Below are positions 19,543 through 29,123 of a stretch of 64,000 bases of DNA, piece by piece; position 1 is the stretch's first letter, and each line of letters begins with the position of its first letter. The notes below the pieces were generated by a model. It was not told the DNA's origin, did not search any database, and saw nothing but the letters and a program-made list of their open reading frames with translations. Source of the DNA: Roseateles_B sp051857535 (lineage in GTDB: Bacteria; Pseudomonadota; Gammaproteobacteria; Burkholderiales; Burkholderiaceae_C). The position numbers were made by a program, and so were the translations under genes. Where the stretch lies: contig NZ_JBPZGY010000019.1 in assembly GCF_051857535.1 (NCBI RefSeq), positions 1-64,000 of the forward strand. The letters run 5' to 3'.

Positions 19543-20805
19543 TCAGGCGCCGCGCGTCACCGGCATCGCGATCTTGTCGGAAGGGAGCTTCATGTGCCGG
19601 GCCAGTTCCAGCTTGGCCAGGGCGTTGCGATGGACCTCGTCCGGTCCGTCCGCGAAGCGCAGGGTGCGCTGATGGGCCCACATCATGGCCAGCGGCGTGT
19701 CATCGGACACGCCCATGCCGCCATGGACCTGGATGGCCCAGTCGATCACCTTGAGCGCCATATTGGGCGCCACGATCTTGATCATCGCGATCTCGGCCTT
19801 GGCGACCTTGTTGCCAACGGTGTCCATCATGTAGGCCGCCTTGAGCGTCAGCAGGCGCGCCTGCTCGATCAGGCAGCGGGCTTCGGCGATGCGCTCCTGT
19901 GTCACCGTCTGCTGCGACAGGGTCTTGCCGAAGGCTACACGGGCGATGGCGCGCTGGCACATGAGCTCCAGCGCCCGCTCCGCCGCCCCGATGGAACGCA
20001 TGCAGTGGTGGATGCGGCCCGGCCCCAAGCGGCCCTGGGCGATCTCGAAGCCGCGCCCCTCGCCCAGCAGGATGCTGGACACCGGCACACGCACATCCTT
20101 CAGCTCGATCTCCATGTGGCCATGCGGCGCATCGTCATAGCCGAAAACCGGCAGGGCCCGCTTGACGGTGACGCCCGGCGTGTCTGCCGGCACCAGCACC
20201 ATGGACTGCTGCTCATGGCGGCCAGCCTCCGGGTCGGTCTTGCCCATCACGATGTAGAGCATGCAGCGCGGATCACCAGCGCCGCTGGACCACCATTTGG
20301 TGCCGTTGATCACGTACTCATCGCCCTGGCGCTCGATGCGGCATCGGATATTGGTGGCATCGGAGGAAGCCACCTCGGGCTCGGTCATCAGAAAGGCCGA
20401 GCGGATCTCGCCGCGCAGCAGGGGCTCCAGCCAGCGGTCCTTCTGGGCCTCACTGCCGTAGCGCTCGATGGTCTCCATATTGCCGGTATCGGGCGCGGAG
20501 CAGTTGAAGACCTCGGGGGCCCAGGACACGCGGCCCATGATCTCGCACAGGGGCGCGTACTCGAGGTTGGAGAGTCCTTCCGGTGCACGGGCCGACTGCG
20601 GCAGGAACAGGTTCCATAAGCCGGCCTCGCGAGCCAGGGGCTTGAGCTCCTCGATGAGGCGCGTGGGCACCCAGGCATTGCCGGCTCGGCGGTTGGCCTC
20701 CACCTCCTCGTGGAAGCGGCGCTCATTGGGGTAGATGTGCTGGTCGAAGAAGGCCAGCAGGCGCTCGCGATAGGCCTGGACCTTGGGGCTGTAGTCGAAA
20801 TTCAT
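19543..20805 (-). CDS. acyl-CoA dehydrogenase
   Basis: 420-residue FAD-dependent acyl-CoA dehydrogenase. Family blocks include FLMTEPEVASSDATNI (substrate/FAD loop), INGTKWWSSGAGDPRC, the helical C-terminal domain with AFGKTLSQQTVTQERIAEAR, and IQVHGGMGVSDDTPLAMMWAHQRTLRFADGPDEVHR. The sequence resembles the ACAD10/ACAD11-like group more than short-chain enzymes; that subgroup call is from pattern memory. It is the last gene of a minus-strand operon after a histidine-phosphatase gene and an EthD-like gene, which suggests catabolism of an unusual acyl compound. Confidence 0.93.
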   Translation of the reverse strand: MNFDYSPKVQAYRERLLAFFDQHIYPNERRFHEEVEANRRAGNAWVPTRLIEELKPLAREAGLWNLFLPQSARAPEGLSNLEYAPLCEIMGRVSWAPEVFNCSAPDTGNMETIERYGSEAQKDRWLEPLLRGEIRSAFLMTEPEVASSDATNIRCRIERQGDEYVINGTKWWSSGAGDPRCMLYIVMGKTDPEAGRHEQQSMVLVPADTPGVTVKRALPVFGYDDAPHGHMEIELKDVRVPVSSILLGEGRGFEIAQGRLGPGRIHHCMRSIGAAERALELMCQRAIARVAFGKTLSQQTVTQERIAEARCLIEQARLLTLKAAYMMDTVGNKVAKAEIAMIKIVAPNMALKVIDWAIQVHGGMGVSDDTPLAMMWAHQRTLRFADGPDEVHRNALAKLELARHMKLPSDKIAMPVTRGA

Positions 20806-20832
20806 GTCGGATCCTCAGGAAAGGCTGGGGTA

Positions 20833-21144
20833 TCAGACCAGCAGCTCGCACAGGTGGATCTGCGGCTGCAGGCTGGAGTAGCGGCTCACATGCGCAGCCA
20901 GCGCGGGGCCGGCGGCGGCGAGTGCGGACTGGGCGCTGGGCAGGTCGGAAAAATCCGCAAAGGTGGCAGCAATCAGCTCGCCAGGGCGGGGCGGGGCTGC
21001 GCCCAGGAAGCGGGCCAGCTCCAGGCGCTGCAGGCCCAGGGGCGTGAGCAGGCGACGGGCCAGAGCCGCATGCTCGGCGGCATAGCAGGCCGCGTCGAAG
21101 CGGGCACCTTCGGCCCAGTGGTAGAGACCCATCACTCGGATCAT
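20833..21144 (-). CDS. EthD-like small protein
   Basis: 103-residue protein beginning MIRVMGLYHWAEGARFDAACYAAEHAALARRL. The pattern of a short beta strand followed by a His near the end of the first helix (YAAEHAALARRLL) is typical of EthD-like dimeric alpha-beta barrels, which occur in degradation operons. Its start overlaps the stop of the upstream phosphatase gene by 4 bp (ATGA), and the acyl-CoA dehydrogenase starts 27 bp downstream. The exact role is unknown. Confidence 0.7.
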   Translation of the reverse strand: MIRVMGLYHWAEGARFDAACYAAEHAALARRLLTPLGLQRLELARFLGAAPPRPGELIAATFADFSDLPSAQSALAAAGPALAAHVSRYSSLQPQIHLCELLV

Positions 21145-21905
21145 GCTTGCTCCTCGGTTGGCGGTTCCTTCGGGTGGCGAACGGCACGGTACTGCAGGTA
21201 CTGGTTCAGCAGATGTTCCATGGTGGTCAGGCGATCCTCGTGCCGCAGACCATCCAGCGGCGCGAGGTTCAGGCCGCGCAGCACCCAGTCGCCAGGGGCC
21301 TGGCCCAGGTCGATCACATTGAGACAAGCCGGGCTCTGCATCAGGCTGCCGTAGAGCAGGCGCTGGCCGCCGCTGAGGGCATGGGACAGCAGGGCCGCGT
21401 TGACCACGCCGTGCAGCACCAGCAGGGCGCTGTCCCAGTGCGGGTCGGCGCGCAGGCGCTGCAGGGCCGGCAGGACGCGGTCCAGGAACTCGCCGACGGA
21501 CTCACCCTGCAGGAAGCGCTGGCCTTCGGGCACCTGGCCCTGGTGCAGGCCGCAGAATGCCTGCCGCAGGGCCGCAGGCGGAATCTCCGACAGGCGGCCG
21601 CCGCGGATCTCCTCCCACTCGGGCCAGACCTCGGGGCGCAGGGACTCGTGTCCGGAAGCGGCCAGCACCAGGGCCGCGGTTTGCGCAGTGCGCGGCAGGC
21701 CGGAGATGATGACCCGGTCCAGGCGCACGCCCTGCTCGCGCAGATAGGCCCCGGCAGCCCGTGCCTGGGCCTGGCCATGCGCGGTCAGGCCCACCTGCTC
21801 GGGCAGGACCGGGCGACCCGTCACGTCGTTGAAGTAGCAGACCTCGCCATGGCGCATCAGGTAGAGGCGCCGACGTCGGCCCTGGAGACTCGGGGCATGG
21901 GACAT
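21141..21905 (-). CDS. histidine phosphatase family protein
   Basis: 254-residue member of the phosphoglycerate-mutase-like histidine phosphatase superfamily. The catalytic RHG motif is RRLYLMRHGEVCYF near residue 18. The second Arg is in ISGLPRTAQTA, the acid in WPEWEEIRGG, and the second His in LLVLHGVVNAALL. The start at 21905 (MSHAPSLQGRRRRLYLMRHG) is the closest sensible ATG; longer frames overlap the divergent acyltransferase. It leads an operon with the EthD-like gene and the acyl-CoA dehydrogenase, so it may remove a phosphate during acyl-compound breakdown. The substrate is unknown. Confidence 0.85.
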   Translation of the reverse strand: MSHAPSLQGRRRRLYLMRHGEVCYFNDVTGRPVLPEQVGLTAHGQAQARAAGAYLREQGVRLDRVIISGLPRTAQTAALVLAASGHESLRPEVWPEWEEIRGGRLSEIPPAALRQAFCGLHQGQVPEGQRFLQGESVGEFLDRVLPALQRLRADPHWDSALLVLHGVVNAALLSHALSGGQRLLYGSLMQSPACLNVIDLGQAPGDWVLRGLNLAPLDGLRHEDRLTTMEHLLNQYLQYRAVRHPKEPPTEEQA

Positions 21906-21975
21906 GCACGCAGTGTGACCCAGCGCCGTGGGGGCGGCTGTCGCGCAGGCGGCAGGCACGACAATGCGGCCCGAC

Positions 21976-23973
21976 ATGAGTTCACCCAACCCCGTCTCCT
22001 TGGCGACACCCCAGCCTCTGCGCTGGGACATCCAGGCCCTGCGCGGCCTGGCCGTCGCCTGGGTGCTGATGCACCATGCCCAGCTGCCCGGCATCCCCGG
22101 CGGCTACCTGGGCGTGGACATCTTCTTCGTGATCTCGGGCTACCTGATCACGGGCCTGGTGCAGCGTGCCCTGCTGGCGGGGCAGTTCAGCTTCCGAGAC
22201 TTCTATGCCAGGCGCGCACGCCGGCTGCTGCCCGCGGCCTATGTCACGCTGGCGCTGACCCTGCTGGCCAGCCCCTGGCTGCAGAATGCCCGCGAGCAAC
22301 TGGACCTGGCCGCGCAGGCCCGTGGTGCCCTGCTCTTTGCCAGCAACTGGGTGCTGTGGCAGCAGAGCGGCTACTTCCAGGGCGCCGCCGAGCTCAAGCC
22401 GCTGCTGCATTTCTGGTCCCTGTCACTGGAGGAGCAGTACTACCTGCTGTTGCCGGCCCTTCTGTGGCTCACCCCACCGCGCTGGCGGCGCCTGGCGGTG
22501 GGCGTGCTCGGGCTGGCCAGCCTGGCTCTGTGCGTGTACTGGCTGTCCCGCGACGCCAGCCTGGCCTTCTATGCACTGCCCAGCCGCGCCTGGGAGCTGG
22601 GCCTGGGCTCGCTGGTGGCGCTGTGGCCGCGTCCAGGGCCTGTGCCTGCGGCCCTGCGCGCGGGTGCCGTGATCGCCCTGCTGACCCTGCCCCTGCTGGA
22701 GCAGCCCGGCTGGCCGCATCCCGGACCATTGGCCCTCTTCGCCTGCCTGGCCACCGCCTTGCTGGTGCAGCATCCAGCCGACCAGGAAGCCGCGCCACGC
22801 GGGCTGCGCCCCCTGGTCTGGCTGGGCGACCGCAGCTATTCGCTCTACCTCGTGCACTGGCCGCTGATGGCGGCGGTGCACAGCGCCTGGGTCGGGAGCG
22901 GCCATGAGGCGCCTGCCGAGCTGACGGCCTGGCGCCTGGCCGCGCTGGCAGCCGCGCTGCCCCTGGCCTGGCTGCTGCACCGCTGGGTGGAGCTGCCCGG
23001 CAAGGCGCGCCTGCGGGGCGCGCCGGGATGGATGGCCCTGCTCATCGGCAGCCTCGCCCTGGCCGTGCTGCCCAGCCTCACCCAGCGCTGGGTGCAAGCG
23101 CCTGAGGGCCATGACTTTGCCCGGCTCACCCGGCCGAACTACGGCTTCTCCGCCCACTGCGATGCCGAGCAGCCCTTTGCCCCGCACCCACAATGCCAGC
23201 GCGGCGCGCATCCCCGCTGGATGGTCTGGGGCGATTCCTATGCCATGCACCTGGTGCCAGGTCTTGCCCGGCACCTGGACGAGCAGGGCGGCCCGGGCCT
23301 GATCCAGGCGACCAAATCCTCCTGCGGCCCCTTCCCCGGCCTGGCTCCCTACAAGCCCGAGGCGGCGCCCGGCGCGACCTTCGCCCCGCGCTGGGTGGCG
23401 CAGTGCCGCGCCTTCAACGAGGCCGTGCTGGACTGGCTGGCACTGCACCCGGAGGTGCGCACGGTGGTGCTCTCCAGCCTGCTGACCCAGTACCTGGACA
23501 CGCGGCAGTACAGTCCCCGGCGACTCACGCCGCAAGGCCTGCTGTCCGGGCAGGCCCTGGACGAGGCAGGCCTGCGCCAGGCCCTGCTGGACGATCTGCG
23601 GCGCACCACGCAGCACCTGCAGGCCATGGGCCGGCAGGTGCTGCTGGTCGCGCCGCCGCCACGGGCCGGCTTCAATGTCGCGGCCTGCCTGGAACGCCGG
23701 GCCCTGGGCCGCTGGACCCTGGGCGCCACGCCGGATTGCCGCATCGATGCCGAGCACCGCGATGCCAGCGCCCAGGCGGTAGAGGCCTGGCTGCGGCAGG
23801 CCGGCACGGTGCTTCCCGTGCTGCGCTTCGAGCCCCTGCTGTGCCGCGGCGACCGCTGCGACGTGATGCGGGATGGCGTGATGCTCTACCGCGACCAGGG
23901 CCATCTGAGCGAGGACGGGTCGGCCTGGCTCCTGCCCCAGCTGGACTGGCCGGCGCCTTCAGCCGCGCAGTAG
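21976..23973 (+). CDS. OafA/YrhL-type acyltransferase with C-terminal SGNH domain
   Basis: 665-residue membrane acyltransferase of the Acyl_transf_3 family fused to a periplasmic SGNH hydrolase-like domain. The N-terminus has WDIQALRGLAVAWVLMHHA and PGGYLGVDIFFVISGYLIT, followed by about ten membrane segments. The SGNH part carries WMVWGDSYAMHLVPG near residue 418 and the catalytic D-x-x-H as DQGHLSEDGS near 640. Such proteins O-acetylate LPS O-antigen, peptidoglycan or exopolysaccharide; the target is not evident here. An ATG 12 bp upstream (MRPDM) is an alternative start. The 3' end overlaps the convergent antiporter gene by 15 bp. Confidence 0.92.
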   Translation: MSSPNPVSLATPQPLRWDIQALRGLAVAWVLMHHAQLPGIPGGYLGVDIFFVISGYLITGLVQRALLAGQFSFRDFYARRARRLLPAAYVTLALTLLASPWLQNAREQLDLAAQARGALLFASNWVLWQQSGYFQGAAELKPLLHFWSLSLEEQYYLLLPALLWLTPPRWRRLAVGVLGLASLALCVYWLSRDASLAFYALPSRAWELGLGSLVALWPRPGPVPAALRAGAVIALLTLPLLEQPGWPHPGPLALFACLATALLVQHPADQEAAPRGLRPLVWLGDRSYSLYLVHWPLMAAVHSAWVGSGHEAPAELTAWRLAALAAALPLAWLLHRWVELPGKARLRGAPGWMALLIGSLALAVLPSLTQRWVQAPEGHDFARLTRPNYGFSAHCDAEQPFAPHPQCQRGAHPRWMVWGDSYAMHLVPGLARHLDEQGGPGLIQATKSSCGPFPGLAPYKPEAAPGATFAPRWVAQCRAFNEAVLDWLALHPEVRTVVLSSLLTQYLDTRQYSPRRLTPQGLLSGQALDEAGLRQALLDDLRRTTQHLQAMGRQVLLVAPPPRAGFNVAACLERRALGRWTLGATPDCRIDAEHRDASAQAVEAWLRQAGTVLPVLRFEPLLCRGDRCDVMRDGVMLYRDQGHLSEDGSAWLLPQLDWPAPSAAQ

Positions 23974-25953
23974 CTTTTCCTCGGCCAGGGCCAGGGCCTC
24001 GGGCGTGCCGGACAGCACCAGGGTGTCGCCGCCCAGCAGCTCCAGATCGTCCTGCGCCGGCCGCACCGCGCCGCTGGCGCGCCGCACCGAAACCACCTGC
24101 ACCCCCACGGCCTCCAGTGCCAGCTCTCCCAGGGGCTCGCCGGCATAAGGCGTGGCCACCGGCAGGGTGACGGGGCGCAGGCGAGCCTGCTCGCGCTCCT
24201 CGGCGCTGTCGTCGTCGGCGCCATGGAAATAGCCACGCAGCAGGCCGTAGCGGGCATCGCGGGCGTCGCGGGTCAGGCGGATCACGCGCCGCATGGGCAC
24301 GCCCACGAGCGCCAGGGCATGGCTGGCCAGCATCAGCGAGCCCTCGATGGCCTCGGGCACGACCTCGGTGGCACCGGCGGCGCGCAGCTTCTCCAGGTCG
24401 CTGTCGTCGATGGTGCGTACCACCACCGGCACATGGGCCGCATGCTCGCGTACCAGCTGCAGGATCTTCAGCGCCGAAGGCGTGTCGTGGTAGCTGATCA
24501 CGACCGCGCTGGCGCGGGCCAGGCCGGCAGCCATGAGGCTCTGCACTTTGGCCGCGTCGCCGAAGACCACGCTCTGGCCGGCCGCAGCGGCCTGGCGCAC
24601 GCGGTCGGGGTCCAGGTCCAGGGCCATGTAGGGGATGTGCTCCGCGTCCAGCAGGCGGGCCAGGTTCTGGCCACTGCGACCGTAGCCGCAGATGATCACG
24701 TGGGCATCGGCCTTGATGGACTTCTTGGCAATGGTCGTCAGCTGCACCGACTGCAGCAGCCAGTCGCTGGACGAGAGCTTCATCACAATGCGGTTGCTGT
24801 ACATCACGACTAGCGGCGTGGCCAGCATGGAGATGACCATGGAGGCCAGCACCGGGCTGACCCACTGGGGCGCAATCAGCTGGTGCTGCGCCCCCAGGCT
24901 CAGCAGCACGAAGCCGAACTCCCCCGCCTGCGCCAGGTACAGGCCCGTGCGGATAGCCACCCCCGTCGGCGCCCGGAAGAGCTTGGCCAGCACCGCGATC
25001 AGCGTGGCCTTGGCCGCCAGCGGCAGCAAGGTCAGCAGCACGACCAGCGGCCACTGCGCCACCACCGGCCGCCAGTCCAGCTTCATGCCGATGGTGATGA
25101 AGAACAGGCCCAGCAGCACGTCGTGGAAGGGACGGATGTCCGTCTCCACCTGGTGCTTGTATTCAGTCTCGGCGATCAGCATGCCGGCCACGAAGGCGCC
25201 CAGCGCGAGTGACAGCCCGGCATGCTCTGTCACCCAGGCCAGGCCCAGGGTCACGAGCAGCAGGTTGAGCATGAAGAGCTCTTCGCTCTTGCGCCGCGCC
25301 ACCAGGGTCAGCCACCATCGCATGGCCTTCTGCCCGCCTGCCAGCAGCACGGCCAGCACGACGGCGGCCTTCAGCCCGGCCCAGGCCAGCGAGACGGCCA
25401 TGGTGCCGCCATCGCTCTTGAGCGCGGGGATCAGCACCAGCAGCGGCACCACGGCCAGATCCTGGAACAGCAGCACGCCCATCACGCGACGGCCGTGCTC
25501 GCTCTCCAGCTCCAGGCGTTCGGCCATGAGCTTCACGACGATGGCGGTGGAGCTCATGGCCATGGCCGCGCCCAGCATCAGCGCGCCCTCCCAGCCCAGG
25601 TCCCAGCGGAGGCCCAGCCAGTCGAACAGATGGTCCAGCATCAGGTTGCCGGCGATGGTGCCCAGGATGGTGATCAGCACCTGCAGCAGACCCAGGCCGA
25701 AGACCAGGGAGCGCATGCTGCGCAGCTTGGGCAGGTTGAACTCCAGCCCGATCACGAACATCAGGAAGACCACGCCAAACTCGGCCAGGTAACGCACGCC
25801 CTCCGAATCGCCGGACAGCGCCATCGCATTGGGTCCGATCAGCACCCCCACGGTCAGGTAGCCCAGCATGGGCGGCAGCTTGAGAGATCGACAGGCGACC
25901 ACGCCCAGCACGGCGGCCACCAGATACAGCAGGGCGAGGTCCAGCGAACTCAT
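23959..25953 (-). CDS. KefB/YbaL-type monovalent cation:proton antiporter (CPA2) with RCK domains
   Basis: 664-residue transporter: about 12-13 membrane segments in the first 390 residues (Na_H_Exchanger type, starting LALLYLVAAVLGVVACRSLKLPPMLGYLTVGVLIGP). A TrkA-N nucleotide-binding domain with AHVIICGYGRSGQNLARLL starts near residue 420. A TrkA-C-like tail ends GGDTLVLSGTPEALALAEEKLL. This fits potassium efflux coupled to protons and gated by nucleotide or thiol ligands. In related genomes a similar gene lies by the Kdo gene kdsD, which here is about 3 kb away on the other strand. The convergent overlap with the acyltransferase gene is unusual but small. Confidence 0.93.
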   Translation of the reverse strand: MSSLDLALLYLVAAVLGVVACRSLKLPPMLGYLTVGVLIGPNAMALSGDSEGVRYLAEFGVVFLMFVIGLEFNLPKLRSMRSLVFGLGLLQVLITILGTIAGNLMLDHLFDWLGLRWDLGWEGALMLGAAMAMSSTAIVVKLMAERLELESEHGRRVMGVLLFQDLAVVPLLVLIPALKSDGGTMAVSLAWAGLKAAVVLAVLLAGGQKAMRWWLTLVARRKSEELFMLNLLLVTLGLAWVTEHAGLSLALGAFVAGMLIAETEYKHQVETDIRPFHDVLLGLFFITIGMKLDWRPVVAQWPLVVLLTLLPLAAKATLIAVLAKLFRAPTGVAIRTGLYLAQAGEFGFVLLSLGAQHQLIAPQWVSPVLASMVISMLATPLVVMYSNRIVMKLSSSDWLLQSVQLTTIAKKSIKADAHVIICGYGRSGQNLARLLDAEHIPYMALDLDPDRVRQAAAAGQSVVFGDAAKVQSLMAAGLARASAVVISYHDTPSALKILQLVREHAAHVPVVVRTIDDSDLEKLRAAGATEVVPEAIEGSLMLASHALALVGVPMRRVIRLTRDARDARYGLLRGYFHGADDDSAEEREQARLRPVTLPVATPYAGEPLGELALEAVGVQVVSVRRASGAVRPAQDDLELLGGDTLVLSGTPEALALAEEKLLRG

Positions 25954-26020
25954 GAGGTCATGGTAATGCCTCCCCCTGCAGCAGCACGGGCCTGCCCGCC
26001 CAGGTCAAGACCGGCACGCC

Positions 26021-26422
26021 GATGGACGGCGGCGCGACGGCAAGGTGCTCAGTCTCACAGCGGACGACGCCCGCCAGGACGCCGAGGAGCTGCTGCGCAA
26101 CCGCCACCACATCTCCGGCAACAAGAACAGCGACTTCGGCATCACCGACCTCGCCAGCAATGCCGAGACCGGCAGCTCCATCGCCCGCGGCCTCTCGGAG
26201 GGACTGGGCATGATCGGCGGCCTCGGCGGCCTCGGCGGCCTGGGACTGGCCGCGCTGGGCGCCGCGGGCATCAATGCCCTGGACAAGGTCGTCGTGCGCC
26301 TGTCCACCCAGCACGTGGTGGTGGCCGTGGGCATCGCCAGCCTGGTGGGCCTGATCTTCGGTTACTAGCAGGCTCGGCGGGCGTCGCGGCGGCTGCCCAT
26401 CGCGTGCCCGCGGCAGGACTGA
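26021..26422 (+). pseudogene. remnant of a MacB/FtsX-type ABC transporter permease
   Basis: The clearest open frame (26045-26368) matches only the end of MacB-type permeases. It has a late periplasmic block (AEELLRNRHHISGNKNSDFGI, like the family LLRxRHxI...DDF), a Gly-rich stretch where the first core membrane segment should be, and a last membrane segment VVVAVGIASLVGLIFGY. After the TAG stop at 26366 the same frame continues QARRASRRLPIACPRQD before a TGA at 26420, matching the family tail YPARRASRLDPIxALRxE. So the gene has lost its N-terminal half and the middle of the permease core, and has a premature stop. No ATPase gene is nearby. Confidence 0.65.
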
Positions 26423-26452
26423 CTTCTGCCCCCGCCAAGCCCAGGAGGCACG

Positions 26453-26482
26453 AAGGCCGGACGCTGCCCGGCCTTTCGCTTC
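26453..26482 (+). terminator. weak intrinsic terminator after the permease remnant
   Basis: AAGGCCGG (26453-26460) pairs with CCGGCCTT (26468-26475) around a 7-nt loop and is followed by an interrupted T-rich tail (ttcgcttct). It probably ended the former permease operon and now insulates gdhA. Confidence 0.55.
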
Positions 26483-26572
26483 TGGGTTGGTAGCAGAGCG
26501 GTATGGGTAACTACCAGGGCCAGTTTGAGCAAAAATTTGCGCAAACAGGCCATTCGGCGCAAACTTCCACCA

Positions 26573-26593
26573 CCTATGCGTTCGCCGCATAGG
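26573..26593. promoter_or_regulatory. perfect inverted repeat upstream of gdhA
   Basis: CCTATGCG - ttcgc - CGCATAGG, an 8-bp perfect inverted repeat about 90 bp before the gdhA start. No T-run follows, so it is more like an operator or leader hairpin than a terminator. Nearby repeats of a gcgcaaa motif (26538-26545 and about 26557) may be part of the same control region. Confidence 0.5.
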
Positions 26594-26681
26594 CGCATGT
26601 GCACTCGGCTTTGGATTCACTGGTCTCGTGATCCTGGTTCGCGATACCGTTCGCGCCACGCTAAAGATTACGGAGCATTAC

Positions 26682-27953
<1,272 letters not shown>

Positions 27954-27990
27954 TGCATCCAGACAGGGCAGCCCCGCTGCCCTCGTTCAG

Positions 27991-28025
27991 GGCCCGCCCA
28001 CACCCACCGTGGGGCGGGCCTTTTT
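27991..28025 (+). terminator. intrinsic terminator after gdhA
   Basis: A 9-bp GC-rich stem GGCCCGCCC / GGGCGGGCC (27991-27999 and 28012-28020) with a 12-nt loop, followed directly by five T. Confidence 0.9.
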
Positions 28026-28064
28026 CATGTCCGGCTCCGCAAGCCCTGTGGCATCATCCCGGGC

Positions 28065-28283
28065 ATGAAAGCGCTGATGAGCCCCCTCGCCAAGGCCGTG
28101 CTGGCCGACCCGCAAGCCAAGGGTCAGCTGCGCCACTACCTGGCGCGCAAGTCCGCCATCGCTGCACAAGCGGCCCAGGAGGGCCCTGACAGCGAAGCCC
28201 CGCAGGCCACCGTCATCGAGCTCAAGTCCGATGGCGGCCGCACCCGCAAGCTCACCCCCGTCGTCGTTCCGCGGGCTGCCTGA
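28065..28283 (+). CDS. small hypothetical protein
   Basis: 72-residue basic protein starting MKALMSPLAKAVLADPQAKGQLRHYLARK and ending VVVPRAA. I do not recognise a family. The N-terminal half looks helical and amphipathic; the rest is charged. It starts 40 bp after the gdhA terminator and ends 24 bp before the next gene on the same strand, which supports it as real. No strong ribosome-binding site is visible. Confidence 0.55.
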   Translation: MKALMSPLAKAVLADPQAKGQLRHYLARKSAIAAQAAQEGPDSEAPQATVIELKSDGGRTRKLTPVVVPRAA

Positions 28284-28307
28284 CCTCCGGCCCCCTCCGT
28301 CACGGGC

Positions 28308-29072
28308 ATGAATTTCGCGCTGCCGACCCTGGCTGTCTTTGCCTTGCTGCTGCCCGGCTTCATCGCCCGCTCGCGCATCAAGCGCATCGAGCGGCAGTCG
28401 CTGGACTATTCCCCCTTCGGCCAGATCGTCAGCGAGGCCCTGCTCTGGGCGCTGGCCCTGCACCTGCTGTGGTGCGGCCTGGCTGTGCTGCTGACGACCT
28501 ATCAACCGCGGCCCGAGGTCCTGCTGCGCCTGCTGGGCTCGGACAACGCCCGGCAGTCCCAGTCCGTGGAGGCCATTGCCGCCATGGCCGGCCCCATCAC
28601 GGCCTACCTCGGCAGCCTGCTGCTCTTCGCCTACCTCATGCCCACGGCGCTGCGCCACCTGATCAGCCGCTGGCGCCTGGACAGCCACCGCTCCCGACTC
28701 AGCCCCTGGCTGCGCTTTTCCGGCGCGCCCTGGTACTACCTGCTGACCGGCGCGGACTTCCCGCGCGACCATGCGCCCGACCTCATCGCCGTCAGCGCCA
28801 TCGTCAACATCGCCGGCGAGGCCTTTCTCTACACCGGCCTGCTGAGCGACTACTTCCTCGACACCGAAGGCAAGCTGGACCGCCTGGTGCTGCGCGAGGT
28901 GATGCGCCGCCCCCTGGCCGCAGACAAACCTGAACGCCCCGGCGAGAACGGCCGCCCGCTGCTCTTCACCGACCGCTTCTACGTTGTCGACGGCGACTAT
29001 TTCGTGCTGCGCTACAGCGAGCTGATCACCCTCAACATCGAGTACATCAAGCTGGCCGAACAGCCCGCCTGA
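28308..29072 (+). CDS. membrane protein of unknown function (DUF6338-like)
   Basis: 254-residue protein with an N-terminal membrane segment ending in PGFIARSRIKRIERQSLDYSPFGQIVSEALLWAL, then two further hydrophobic segments (about residues 45-65 and 100-117). A soluble C-terminal part follows, with AVSAIVNIAGEAFLYTGLLSDYFLDTEGKLDRLVLREVMRRPL. The PGFI motif and the later strand-rich tail recall DUF6338 proteins; this is a weak match from memory. It is followed after 51 bp by kdsD, so cotranscription is possible. Confidence 0.7.
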   Translation: MNFALPTLAVFALLLPGFIARSRIKRIERQSLDYSPFGQIVSEALLWALALHLLWCGLAVLLTTYQPRPEVLLRLLGSDNARQSQSVEAIAAMAGPITAYLGSLLLFAYLMPTALRHLISRWRLDSHRSRLSPWLRFSGAPWYYLLTGADFPRDHAPDLIAVSAIVNIAGEAFLYTGLLSDYFLDTEGKLDRLVLREVMRRPLAADKPERPGENGRPLLFTDRFYVVDGDYFVLRYSELITLNIEYIKLAEQPA

Positions 29073-29123
29073 ACACCCTCGCCCGCCCGCTGGCCGGCAG
29101 CCCCGGTTGTTACACTGCCGCCC

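Noticed and set aside
26485..26530. tRNA gene before gdhA
   Set aside because: The text ggttggtagcagagcgg recalls a D-arm, but no anticodon, T-arm or acceptor stem can be folded around it.
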